Of a DNA stretch of 64,000 bases, positions 47,078 to 58,800 are shown piece by piece. Each line of letters starts with the position of its first letter. Positions within the stretch are counted from its first letter, which is position 1. The stretch is from Lingula anatina (taxonomy: Eukaryota > Brachiopoda > Lingulata > Lingulida > Lingulidae), in assembly GCF_001039355.2 (NCBI RefSeq), contig NW_019775433.1:350109-414108 (forward strand), in the 5' to 3' direction. Position numbers and translations under genes: made by a program. The notes below the pieces were generated by a model. That model saw only the letters and a program-made list of their open reading frames with translations. It did no database searches and was not told the DNA's origin.

Positions 47078-49583
47078 CTCATCCTGCTCATCATCGTCCT
47101 TAAGGGCCATCCACGTTCATCATCACTTTTATAAAGCTTCAACCCGTACGTCGGCGGTTGGGGGTTAAAACCATCTGTAAGCTTTTGAAAAATAAATATT
47201 TCTGTCAGAGGTTTAGTACTCTTTGAAGGGAGAGGTTATGGAGAAAGTCTACACTTTGTAGACCTGTGGAAATAATGATAAAACGGTTGGAAGTCACTGG
47301 GGCCAGTGTCCATCGTGCCACAAGATTAAGCTGGAAAGTCAACGAGCATGTATCAAACACACCGTATAATCAAACAAATACAGCAGTAATATTTATCCAG
47401 ATGAACATTTCTAAGAAGACTGTTGCACACTGGAATAAGGGCACGGCCGCGGACACAATATAAACAGGTGATGTAGGTTAGGCCCCTGTTTCCCCTTCAC
47501 ATCTCTGAACGCACACACGCCCGTCACGCACCAAACACCCACACACATAAGCACTTTTCCGGGGGGGGGGGGTTAAAAGCAAAAAACAACAGGATATCAT
47601 TCAAGATCGGAGTATATAGAGACTGGCCTACGAGTATAAATGCAAAAATTGGTATAAATTACACAGGTACCTTATAAATTCTTATCTAGCCTAGATAGAA
47701 CGATATTATTTTGGCTTATGTTCAATTTCGAATTTACATCTACCTGCAGTGGCTCGCGTAGCTGAAGCCCTGCTTGTTGGATATCTCTTACTGATAGAAG
47801 TGATAACCGTATTTAATGCAATAAGCACTCCAAGTTGAGCTATTTCGTGAGAATAATAGACGTACTGAGTCTCAAAACCTCTGGTTAAGGCATATTATAC
47901 ATTGATTATATGCTTCACTATTTCGGCGACTAAAGGTGTAAAGAGCCCTTTCACAAAAGCCCCAATTTTAAATCCGGTCTGCGTTTCATAACCATACACA
48001 TATAAACAAAAAATCAGCGACATACATTCAGACCACTCCCCAACCTGTGAAAACGGTCAATTGTTCTTCAATAAGAATTGATCATTATCGCGTCCATTAA
48101 CCAAAAATTATCGTCGGGGTAAATTTAAGTTCGTCTTCACACAAGATAAAGGTGTCATTAGACGTTTTCACACACTTGTGTAGACTTAAGTACACAGCGT
48201 GTGCCGCCACCTGAGGAATCTGTGTCGTACCAAGTTATTGTTTATCTCCATCAGCTGACGGTTGTTTATGTGTAAAACGCGACTAACCAATCAAAAAGCT
48301 CAATCGAGGCACACCTCCAATCGGGCCTATTCACCCGTGTTTTTACCCGCCGATCAAGAAAAGTTCTCTTTAAGTCATGCGATTTATTCCTGCGTTCACA
48401 TCACCCTGAGTTACTGTGCATTGCCATGGGGTAATTTATGGCACTTTAACAGTCACACCTGCCTTCAGTTGAGTGCAAAATGATAATTTGAACGTCTGCG
48501 CGGAGTGATCGGTTTGGCTAGAGGTCAATTCACGACTGGTAGGGTCACAACACACCTGAGCCAGACAGCAAACTCAGACGCCGAGTCTCATTGTATTGTA
48601 CCGGCGGATAGAGACAGGTGATCGTCATGTTGTTCAATTGTACTCGCCTCTTAAGGTAATGTAGACACTGTACCTGTTGTGCTGTGACCTTCACGCTTTA
48701 AATTTCAGCAGGGGGGAAAACGTGATGCTGTTAACGCAGGTCGCTTTCATTCTGTATCCAGCATCAGTAGCGCTGTGCTGGCTATTGTTAAAAGACCAAA
48801 CTTAATGTCAAGGCCACGACTTTGAGAACAATTAGAATCGGTCAAACGTAACGTTCTTGTGAAAAGTGACTTGTTATAAGAACGACAGATTTTGGTCCTG
48901 TAGGTTCTTTTTTAACCGGTTGAAAATTCATGACGTAGGCCTACACCGGCCGGTACGCTGTTTACCTACATTCGGCTGTCACCATGATCGACTGACTCTA
49001 AAAAACCACAAAATACAACTCTTATAGCCTATACTTTGCACTTGACCGCAGCAATGCAAAAAGCACGACCAAAACTGTTGTAGTATTTTTAACCAATATT
49101 TGATTTTTAAGAAGCCGTGTGCGCGTGGGGTAGATTAAAGCAAAACAATTCTTTCAGATATAGCGGCTGATATTAGGGGGAAAAATAAACCAAAATTTGG
49201 TGTTATTTGTGCAATCAACTCTCTGCTTCCATATGAAGTGAATGAAAGTTGTAGGGACAGTCACAGATAGGATTTTTCACTGTACTCGTGTCATTGGTTG
49301 TGTATTCTCACAGATTGCCTTTGGCGGAGAGTTGTTGGTTGGGTAGGGAGCTAGATATTCCGTGGGCGGCGGGAGAGGACGATATCGATGTGATCGACTG
49401 TAGAAGGGAAGTCCTTGGCCCAAAAAGATAACCTTGAGATACTTCCCACGTTTCTGTAAGGTCGATATATTCACTGATCAGAATAACATGATATAGGTAA
49501 ACGGCTTTACTAAATGATCACGATTTATTTTACAAGGGCACGAAGCTATTCTTTGTACAGTAGGCCTATACGTGCACGGATTT

Positions 49584-49597
49584 GGGGGGGGGGGGGG
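49584..49597 (+). repeat. G14 homopolymer
   Basis: Fourteen G bases in otherwise AT-rich intergenic DNA. Confidence 0.85.
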
Positions 49598-50310
49598 ATA
49601 GGAAGTAGTAGAATAGGCTGAAACTGAAATAATCAAAAGTTGAAAAAATAAGGAATGCAGACAATGGGTCATGTACCCAGTTGAAATCATTTAGTTTATT
49701 ATAGCTACTGTGGAAGGCTTGTGAGGGGGAGGAGAGACGTCGGGATATAGGATGGCTCAGACTTACCTGCCATACTCGGCTGCATACCGCAGACAACTGA
49801 GTGCAAGCATTAGTTTCTCTGACCTTTTAACTCATTATCTTCTCAGGCCACATTCGTACAATGCAGTATGGTACAATTAACCTTCAGATATACCACTGCT
49901 TATGTTCAATAGGCCTTTTTTTAAATATCAACCTATTTTCAGATTTTTTTATAATTTTTTTCTATTCCAGTAAAGAACCCCATTTTCAGAAATGTTGATA
50001 GATGTAGCAAACCTGTGCCATTTGCACTTTATATATAGCTCACTGTGAAATTTAAACTCAACATCCAAAATGCTGTTACAGAAAACACCTGTAAACATTT
50101 TGAGTGGCAAATATTGTGTATTCATTGGTATGCACAAAGGTTCAAGTTTTTTTTTTTTTTTTAATGCAACTTCACTGACAGTATTTTGTATTTTAAAAAT
50201 GCCCTATGTCAATTTTCCTAGGCTGGGAACTATATGTTTCAGTTACCACAGGTAATCACTGTTAAGTAATGCAACCTTTACTCAGACTTCATGTTTTGCT
50301 ACCTGGCTAT

Positions 50311-51294
50311 AAATCAGGCATATACTGGAGGGCAGGCAAAAAGAGCATCCAGTTCACATAAGATTTCACTTAGACCAGGTATATATAAAATTACCTGTAC
50401 ATACATGTACATTGAGAAATGTAACATAGCTAAAAATCAGCCATTTACTGGGATGCCATCTAAAAGAGCAATTATCACATCAGTTTGAACTTAGATCAAG
50501 TGTGTGTTTAAATATGATCATTAATTAGCAAATTAATGGTAGTTATATGAACAATACAATACAATACAAATGGCAAACAATTTAAGTTGAAGTTTTAATA
50601 TTAGCTTTGCAGTATAATCTGTCAAAGGCTGTTGTAGGCTTAGTCCAACAATTAATATATTTCACAACCCCCCCCCCTTCCCCCAACACTCACAGCTACA
50701 TTCCAAAATAATTTTCTCTTGTTTGTACTGTTGATGGAATGCCCTCAGACAACCCTCAGTGCCTTATCAATGTTTATCTGCCTACATCTGCCATTTCAGT
50801 AGACCCAGCACAGACATAAGTAAGAACTGATGTGAGTACAACCAAAATACATCCCAGATTTAGTGCAAGATGCTAACAGTGATTAACATTTTAAATGTCT
50901 GAAGCTTATTATTGTAAGAACCCCAAAAATCTGATGCAATGACCAGGAAAGGAAAAGAGATTTTATTGCTTTGAACATGCACTCACTAGTAAGGTTGATG
51001 TGTAATTCATTTATCCATCAATCCATTTATTTATCACATCCATTTATATGAATTTCTTGGTTAATTCTTCCTTTTCTTTTTTTTTCATAGATCCATCCAT
51101 TCATCCATTTCTGTATGCAGCGTTTTTTTTTTTTTGTTTGTTTGTTTTTTGTTGTTTTTTTTTGTTTTTTTTTTTTAACACACTATTAAAAAGAAAGGGG
51201 GCAATTGATGCCATAATTCTGAATCCTACATTGATGCAAAAGTCTGATGCAATGATCAGCAGAGGGACGGAGATATTTATCAGTTTGAATTATT
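50311..51294 (+). repeat. Four diverged copies of a ~60-75-bp repeat
   Basis: Units near 50311-50384, 50434-50505, 50925-50980 and 51238-51294. The first two share AAATCAG-CAT-TACTGG, AAAAGAGCA, CACAT-AG-TT and ACTTAGA-CA-GT. The last two share CTGATGCAATGA-CAG-A-AGG and end in TTTGAA, which also matches the end of the second unit (ATCAGTTTGAA). They look like old tandem copies or fragments of one interspersed repeat. Confidence 0.55.
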
Positions 51295-51360
51295 CATGAT
51301 GTCGACACTTGTAAACATGTATGTGGTTAGTCTGTGATTTGCCCATACATGCACACATCC

Positions 51361-51363
<3 letters not shown>

Positions 51364-51411
<48 letters not shown>
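51364..51411 (+). repeat. (AT)n microsatellite
   Basis: About 24 AT units. Confidence 0.95.
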
Positions 51412-51415
<4 letters not shown>

Positions 51416-51563
51416 TATTGAGTCACATTTTTCTTTGCTATTTTTCCTAATTTTCTTTGGAGCAGATTGACAGACAGACAGAAAGACGGACAGATAGAAA
51501 GATATATATGCTTTATTCATACTTTCTGCACCAGACTGAGCTGGTAAAAATGTACAGAGATAT

Positions 51564-51676
51564 AATAGAATTTTACCAGGTGCACAGTTTATTTCAGTTT
51601 GGATAAAGTTTGCAGGCTTTTAACCCCCCACCCCCCCCCAAAAACCCCCCCCCCCCCCCCCCCCCCCCCCCCACCC
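51564..51676 (+). repeat. Terminal repeat arm and poly-C left of the gap
   Basis: The first 59 bases (AATAGAATTTTACCAGGTGC onward, to CTTTTAA) are identical to 52055-52113 on the other side of the N run, then run into interrupted poly-C. The two flanks of the gap appear to be the same sequence assembled twice. Confidence 0.9.
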
Positions 51677-52054
51677 NNNNNNNNNNNNNNNNNNNNNNNN
51701 NNNNNNNNNNNNNNNNNNNNNNNNNNNNNNNNNNNNNNNNNNNNNNNNNNNNNNNNNNNNNNNNNNNNNNNNNNNNNNNNNNNNNNNNNNNNNNNNNNNN
51801 NNNNNNNNNNNNNNNNNNNNNNNNNNNNNNNNNNNNNNNNNNNNNNNNNNNNNNNNNNNNNNNNNNNNNNNNNNNNNNNNNNNNNNNNNNNNNNNNNNNN
51901 NNNNNNNNNNNNNNNNNNNNNNNNNNNNNNNNNNNNNNNNNNNNNNNNNNNNNNNNNNNNNNNNNNNNNNNNNNNNNNNNNNNNNNNNNNNNNNNNNNNN
52001 NNNNNNNNNNNNNNNNNNNNNNNNNNNNNNNNNNNNNNNNNNNNNNNNNNNNNN
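51677..52054. other. Assembly gap (378 N)
   Basis: A run of N following a poly-C tract. Sequence resumes at the start of the arm already seen at 51564, so real missing sequence may be little or none. Confidence 0.99.
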
Positions 52055-52119
52055 AATAGAATTTTACCAGGTGCACAGTTTATTTCAGTTTGGATAAAGT
52101 TTGCAGGCTTTTAACCCCC

Positions 52120-52151
<32 letters not shown>

Positions 52152-52923
52152 ACCATCCAGACAGACAGACAGCTGTTAATGCTGTGTTCCCCTGCCACCC
52201 ACCCTGCAGATATAATGGATGATGAGATATCTCTTGGCAAATGCACAGGGGACTGCTTGTAATTTAACAGCTTAATTGCCCTTAACAAATCATTTCCTGA
52301 ACTAATTCACAAGGTATTTTAATCAGTAGACTACTTTTAATTTATAATAGCTTAATTTGCCTGAACATGTGTCATTTCCTGATTTTATTTTTACCTTTTT
52401 TATACCATATGAGGAACAATATACCTGCTGTTACTGGTAATTTAACACAGTGACCCAATGGGACAGTGTGATTGGAATTCATTATTACTATGTAAAAGTT
52501 TCTTTTTATGATGCAGATAAAAGGACATGCTTTTGATATTGCTAAAATGCTGCACTTCACTTATTTTATTTATTTATTTTTATGAACTAAGGCTCAATAG
52601 AGAGAAAAGTGGAGAACCTCTGCATACATATAGCGCGATTAATAATATACATGTATATACACTGTTAATAGAGAGACTGCAAGGCTTCTTGAAAAAGTGA
52701 AATTAAAAAGTCTTATAAGGCACATTTGCAGTTCAGTGAGACATTTTTTGTATTGCAATGTGATAATTACTGTAACATCATTTAATCTGTTATGTCACTC
52801 CCCATAATGGCAACTATAGGGGACAGAGAGTGAAGGATATGGATGGCGGGGGGGGGGGGGGGTTTAAAAGCCTGCAAACTTTATCCAAACTGAAATAAAC
52901 TGTGCACCTGGTAAAATTCTATT
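52055..52923. mobile_element. 869-bp inverted-repeat element with poly-C/poly-G inside the arms
   Basis: The left arm (52055 to about 52155) reads AATAGAATTTTACCAGGTGC...TTTTAA, a C run, then ACCATCCA. The right arm (about 52841-52923) is its reverse complement: GGATGGC, a G run (52848-52862), TTTAAAAGCC...CCTGGTAAAATTCTATT. Arms are about 80-100 bp including the homopolymer. The interior has no ORF with a recognisable domain. It could be a non-autonomous foldback or DNA transposon; no clear target duplication was seen. Confidence 0.65.
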
Positions 52924-53577
52924 TAAATTCCCATTGTGTTAAGGTATGATTTCATTAAAATTCCAGCTTTTTCTTTATTTATCATTATAATTTGGTGGGT
53001 GGGTGGGGGATTCATAAAACTTGTAAGTTATCATTTTAATTTATTATAACCCCATACTGTCTTACCTAAGGGCATATTGAAGAAACTATAATTAAGACAC
53101 TGATTAAGAGGCCAAACTGAAATAAAGGCTATATTCAAAATTCTCTGGGCTTGTGAAATATGATCTACATATAGGATATCAGGATCTAATAAACGACCAG
53201 TGAATTATTAGTAAGGGACTATGGGTCTGAAATGGCATGTGAAATATAACCTAGGGCCTATGATATATAGTGCAATGGTAGATGATAGTGGCATATGTAA
53301 TAAACATGTAAGATGTAATATTATGAAATATTACACGATTGCCAGGGATCTGTTGAAGATAATTAAAGACTTCCAGTGAATAATTCTCATTCTTGCTGGT
53401 GTGTTATACAATCTAATGTGGGTGTTTTGCATGCACCTGTATTACTGGCCTCAGGCTCTAGCTGAAATCTGTAGCAAAATTTTGGGATTTATACGCATGT
53501 TCATACATCAAGCACTTACACTTGCACACACACACATATACACACTCACGTATGTGGACATACATGCATATTGCATG

Positions 53578-53580
<3 letters not shown>

Positions 53581-53609
<29 letters not shown>
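53581..53609 (+). repeat. (CA)n microsatellite
   Basis: About 14 CA units, with a shorter interrupted CA run 50 bases upstream. Confidence 0.93.
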
Positions 53610-54223
53610 GATTCATGCACTTAATTTGTCAAAGACGTGGGGAAAATGTGAAAAAAATGGAGACAAAAACTTAAAGCTTACCCTGCCTGTTAATATATAT
53701 TGTCCCAATATATTTTTTCACAATTTTTGACTACCACTTAATAACCAGTTTAAACTGTTAAATGTCATTTTGAACACTAACATTTCTACATGAGACTATG
53801 TAAATACTAGTAATTGTCATAATTGATAAAATGAGAAATTAATACAAATGAAACAAAAATAGAAAAATAAAAAGTGTATTAAAATAATATCATATATTTT
53901 GTGATATATAAATTAAACCAATAAATACCCGTCCCTGTTAAAACTACCCATGTATATCATCTGCAGGGCTATATTATGCAGATGATATTCACCTGGACCA
54001 GCATGCATGCACTAGCTGTTTGCTCTTCTTCCAGAGTCCAAAGTCCACGTCCTAGAGACAACCTTGTCCTACAAAGCCGCTAATTTGACCTTACAAAATC
54101 AATCTATTTACTAAAAACATGGTTTCAACACTTATCCACTGTGTACTTTCAAAATATAAGTTTTTTCAGGTTAAATTGCAATGGTAAATTTTACTGGTGG
54201 GTACTTGAAAGGTGTTTGTCGGA

Positions 54224-54237
54224 GGGGGGGGGGGGGG
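54224..54237 (+). repeat. G14 homopolymer
   Basis: Fourteen G bases. Confidence 0.85.
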
Positions 54238-54804
54238 TTAGGAGACGGGGGTCAGTTGGTATACATGCACAAATTTTGGGCAGGGCTTTGATTTACAATG
54301 CAAAAAGAATAAATAGCCTAGACCTGGCAGATTTTTTAATACATGAGGCATATTAATTATTTTAAAAACACTGTGTACTCTGATATTTGAACATGCAAGT
54401 TAACTATAGTATCAACAGCAGTTTGGGATGCCATGGTTTATGTTATCAGCGTGGTTACTAAATGTTACTAGGTGAACAGGCATTAACAGTGGTGATGAGG
54501 TCCACTGAAAGTACAGGCTGAAGTTTACATTAAGTCATATAATCATGTATCCTTTCTATCAAAATAGATATAAAAATTATTTCAAGGAGGCAGGGGGAGG
54601 AGAATGAATAAAATCTTATAGTTGAATTTTGCCTTGAATGAGGATATTAAATAATGAAATATATCACAGTACTTGGTTATAACCTGCTGTTATAAACAGG
54701 TGGCTAAATTTACAGGTATTGGCTTGTATCAACACTTAAAACTGCATAAGGACAATGCATGCTCGATAATCATCTTCAAATGCTGAATAAAATATCTTTC
54801 ACCC

Positions 54805-54807
<3 letters not shown>

Positions 54808-54852
<45 letters not shown>
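54808..54852 (+). repeat. (CT)n microsatellite
   Basis: About 22 CT units. Confidence 0.95.
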
Positions 54853-54854
<2 letters not shown>

Positions 54855-55091
54855 ATCGATGCCATATACTTTCTACCAGGAGCCATTTGGGAGATAATAA
54901 CATCAATTTTGTTTATTAATTTTCAAAATTTCTTGCTGAACAGTAAAAAAATGTGTACAGAAGAATCCAGGGAAATACCTGTGAATTTCTAGTAAACAAA
55001 TACCTCTGCAGCCTGGTAGAGGTTATAACAAACACCGTTTTAACTTTCACCATACATAAGTAGGCCTACCTGTAATCCTAATCTTAAAGCT

Positions 55092-55107
55092 CCCCCCCCC
55101 CCCCCCC
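55092..55107 (+). repeat. C16 homopolymer
   Basis: Sixteen C bases about 560 bases upstream of the PEPCK TATA box. Confidence 0.85.
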
Positions 55108-55343
55108 TCGTTATACGCGTTAATTACCAAGCATGAATTGTTCACCCTGGAGTTCAGGTGCGCTCAAAGGCCAGTTACATAACAGTGTAACAATAAACCT
55201 TGTCATTTAGGGGAAATACACACACTGCTAATGGCCAGGTTTATTGCTGTGGTCCAAAGGTCAGTTTCACCGCTTTGTATGTTTTGTTGGTATCCAACCT
55301 GGCCAGCTAAAATCACCCCGGTAAGCTAGGGACGAGGTTTGGT

Positions 55344-55351
55344 TTGTTTAC
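55344..55351 (+). promoter_or_regulatory. FOXO-type site TTGTTTAC upstream of PEPCK
   Basis: Exact match to the forkhead/DAF-16 core, about 300 bases upstream of the TATA box. PEPCK is a classic insulin/FOXO target in animals. A single 8-mer match is weak evidence on its own. Confidence 0.35.
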
Positions 55352-55474
55352 AGTTTATTTTCAGCAAGCTGTTCCAGAAACGTGAATTCCGTGCATGTTT
55401 ATCAAATCCAGTTGCTATAAATGATTTACGCATTAACCGGTTTATTTGGGCCAGAATTGAGTATGTTGAAAATT

Positions 55475-55482
55475 TTACGTCA
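55475..55482 (+). promoter_or_regulatory. CRE-like site TTACGTCA upstream of PEPCK
   Basis: Same octamer as the cAMP response element of mammalian PCK1 promoters, here about 175 bases upstream of the TATA box. CCAAT-type motifs follow near 55554 and 55598, and a CGTCA half-site near 55619. Function is inferred. Confidence 0.4.
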
Positions 55483-55649
55483 AGGTTTGTTGTTGTGCAG
55501 TGTCATTCGTTTCTCCTTGAGGGTCGCTACATTATTCATCAAGGTCACTCCTTGACCAATAAAATTGCTTCTTACCCACACACCTCCACCGCCCAAACCA
55601 ATCAAATTCCTCCATTTGCGTCACACCTCCAACAGCCCATGCGCGGCTG

Positions 55650-55656
55650 TATAAAT
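55650..55656 (+). promoter_or_regulatory. TATA box of PEPCK
   Basis: TATAAAT in a GC-rich setting (GCGCGGCTGTATAAATTG). It puts transcription start near 55680, about 120 bases before the ATG, a normal 5' UTR length. Confidence 0.6.
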
Positions 55657-55802
55657 TGTTGAACTTGCATCAGCGACAAATATTCTTCGTTCGCTGTGTA
55701 ACCTTGAGAAAAAACCTGGAGGGACCATCAAGACAGTAAAAATCTTACTATTATTCCTTTAGAGTGTTGTGATATCGTTTTGAATCACATAACCGGACCA
55801 AA

Positions 55803-58800
55803 ATGCCGCCAGCACCACCGGAGAAGATGTAAGTAAACTGCAGTGATTCTCTTGGTTCGTTCATTCATTCGGTCACCGGCACAGATATTGCGCGGCTCGT
55901 CGTATCAAGGGCGTGGCACGATATGGCCAAAGATCCGTTTTGTAACGAACAAATCTGTCGAGCTGACATATCAACTTTTACGAGCACAAAGCTTAAATAT
56001 CAGAGGTCGGCTCAAATATAGAGAAAATTAAAATTACCGAATGATTGCATGGGGAATTCAAATCCGGTTTCATTAGAAAATTGATCTTCTTAAGGCTGGA
56101 ACAATCACAAATCCGTTTGGAGATGAAACTTCGCTGAAATATTCCATACTCTTTCAATATATTGTAGTTGTGACTCTATATTACGGTGACTTAAAGCTAT
56201 AAACGCCGACTTTTCATATGCGACTCAAGGGTGCGGTGCGTTTTAAAAGCGCCTTCATCCATAGCGTAAAGTCCTTATCATAAATTCACGCTACAAGTCA
56301 GGAGATAGAAACATCGGGCCTCAGGTACTAATTTTCATTCAACTCTACAAGCTATTTGTCATGCTCTGTAGCAGTCAATTATCAGTGTCCTCACGAAGAG
56401 AGGCAACGAGCGGGAAAATAACTTCAGTGAGATGACAATATTGACTTCCGCGTGCATCTGTGTTAATTAGAATCGTAAGAGCTAAATAGAGTTATACAAT
56501 AACGCCTGGCGTGTATGAATGTGTATTAAATTAATATTTTATGAACGCGCAGCACTTATTTATAATGTATGTGTTTGGTCTTTGCTATGACGAGACCGAT
56601 CTTCTTAATATATTGGCCTGCAGATTTGCACAGAGAGTTGTCGGCGGACGCGAATCCTGAAAACAGCTGATCATAATCAAATGCACCTACGATCCGGCGG
56701 TAATTGAGTACATGTTGAACTGGAAAATGTTGACTCGTGTGGTCTGTGTATATTAGTAACCTGTAAACATATTAATTCTGGAAGAAAGGGTCACTTCTAC
56801 CTTACAAAGGAAATCGATATTTTAGGTATACCTCTGACCACATATGCGCGTAAACAATGCGTGACGTCATAGGTGAAAAGGTCACATGTTTGTGAGGCGT
56901 CATTGTCACGATTGTCTGCTCTCAGCCAATTAGATCGTTTGTAGGCCGCCACACCTCCAGACAGCTGCGGTTGTGTGGTGTCCAATGGAGTTGACATAGC
57001 ATGTGTGACGATTGTGCAGATAACGAGTTAGTTACTGGGATTTTTTTAAAATTATTACTGTTATTATTATTCAAGAATACTAAGTGGCGATGAAAAAACA
57101 AAACTTTATTTTTATAATTTGGTGTTATTCTTATTATACAAATTTTGACATTTTCTATACCAGTTTTGACATCGTTTATTTTCTAATCGAGAGCCTTGAC
57201 AGTGAATAGCTGCTTAGAAAAATAATGGAATATTGGATTAAGATGTTGATAGGTTACATTTTTATTTCAGAATTTCTTTTGGTGAATAAAATTATTTTGA
57301 CCAATTTCTCATTTGTACGTTAAATAACTGGTGATATTTTAGATCTTTTTAGCATGATGCCCTGGTTGTACTACAACACCATGTGCAGAAACAGATTTCG
57401 CTTTAACCTTTTGTACTGATCCAGAATATAAAACCTGTTTTCGTTAAATGGATAAAAAATTACCAAAGTTTAACTTATTACAATTCATTTATATTTGAAT
57501 GATTTTTTATTCAAGGTGTCCTTATTTCTTTTTTTCAGATCCTCTGTAGGGATCTTGAAACAGATTTCTTCAGGAATTGGACAAAAACCTCTCAATGGCT
57601 TCACAGCAACGACAAATTTAAAATCAGTGAGAACTTTGTCAGTAGTTCAGGGAGATCTCAGTAGACTGCCCCAGCATGTAACAGAGTATATCACAGAAAA
57701 GTCAAAGATTTGTCAGCCATCAAATATTCATATCTGTGATGGAAGTGAAGAAGAGAATAAGAAACTTTTAGACATTTTACAAAAAGATGGGATGATCAAA
57801 CCCCTGAAGAAGTATGAAAACTGGTGAGTGGAAATGGAAGGTTTTATACCCCCACCAAAATGTGTGTTGCACAGATTCTTTAAATGATCCCAGCGTAATC
57901 AAATAAATTCATTTCAGTTAAGCAATTGCAAAAGTTGACCAGTTTTTCAGTTCTGTTATGACAGCTTAATTAATGATACTAATTTTTTCTTACTTTCCCT
58001 TTGCATAAATTATATAACTTATAAACTTATATGCATGATTACTGAAATCCATTCCTAAATATATGGACATTAAGCGTTATTTCTCTCCAGCTGGTTGGCT
58101 TGCACAGATCCAGCAGATGTGGCGAGGGTGGAGAGCAAGACTGTGATCTCAACCACCAACCGCAGAGACACCATTCCCACGACAGCTGAGGGCGTCAAGG
58201 GTCAGCTAGGTCAGTGGATGTCACCGGATGACCTACAGAGGGCGCTAGGGGAGAGATTTCCAGGCTGTATGAAAGGTACTACATGTATATTATTCATTAA
58301 TTATTGTTTTTTTTTTTTGTGTGTGTGTGTGTGTTTTGAGTTTATCCTCTTCATTAATGTTTTTCATCATGCAAATTTACAGTTGTCAGTAAGCTTGTTA
58401 ATTTTGTTACTTAGTTATGAATACATAAATATATTTATTTGATATTTCAGGCCGCACAATGTATGTGATTCCATTCAGTATGGGCCCAGTTGGGTCTCCC
58501 TTGTCTAAGATTGGCATACAGTTGACAGACTCACCGTATGTTGTTGCGAGCATGCGCATCATGACACGCATAGGCACAGCTGTGATAGACACCCTCGGCA
58601 ACGCAGATTTTGTCAAATGTTTACACTCCATTGGTGCTCCTCTGCCTCTTACCAGTAAGGAAAACATTTTTACTTACTTTATTAGATTAAACTCTATTTT
58701 ACTTTGGCAACTATTTCAGTAGATTATCATTTCTGTTTTAATATCAATTATTTTCTAACATCACAAAAGCCATTTAGTATAAATGCTTCCAGTTGGTTAT

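Larger units (their letters stand above)
43810..50280. other. 3' flank of PHLPP and intergenic DNA
   Basis: Probable 3' UTR followed by non-coding sequence. AATAAA occurs near 45005 and 45311. No further gene was recognised: the longest open frames here are under 100 codons and have no domain. Besides the repeats listed separately, a purine-rich GA tract (about 45050-45070) faces a CT tract 20 bases upstream, and a G12 lies at 47561-47572. Confidence 0.5.
52924..55330. other. Intergenic, AT-rich, no gene seen
   Basis: Contains (CA)n, G14, (CT)n and C16 repeats listed separately and no convincing coding signal. The (CA)n tract at 53581-53609 makes open frames on both strands; these are not called. 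Confidence 0.5.

Noticed and set aside
51594-52114. Poly-Pro and poly-Gly frames around the second gap
   Set aside because: Produced by poly-C/poly-G runs and N.
55803-55828. Mitochondrial PEPCK
   Set aside because: The first exon codes for only nine residues (MPPAPPEKI) and leads straight into the conserved N-terminal region, leaving no room for a presequence.
58091-58275. Loss of substrate-binding Arg87 in PEPCK (DPADVAR versus DPRDVAR)
   Set aside because: Counting residues in the vertebrate enzyme puts Arg87 at the R of DVAR, which is retained. The changed residue corresponds to position 83.
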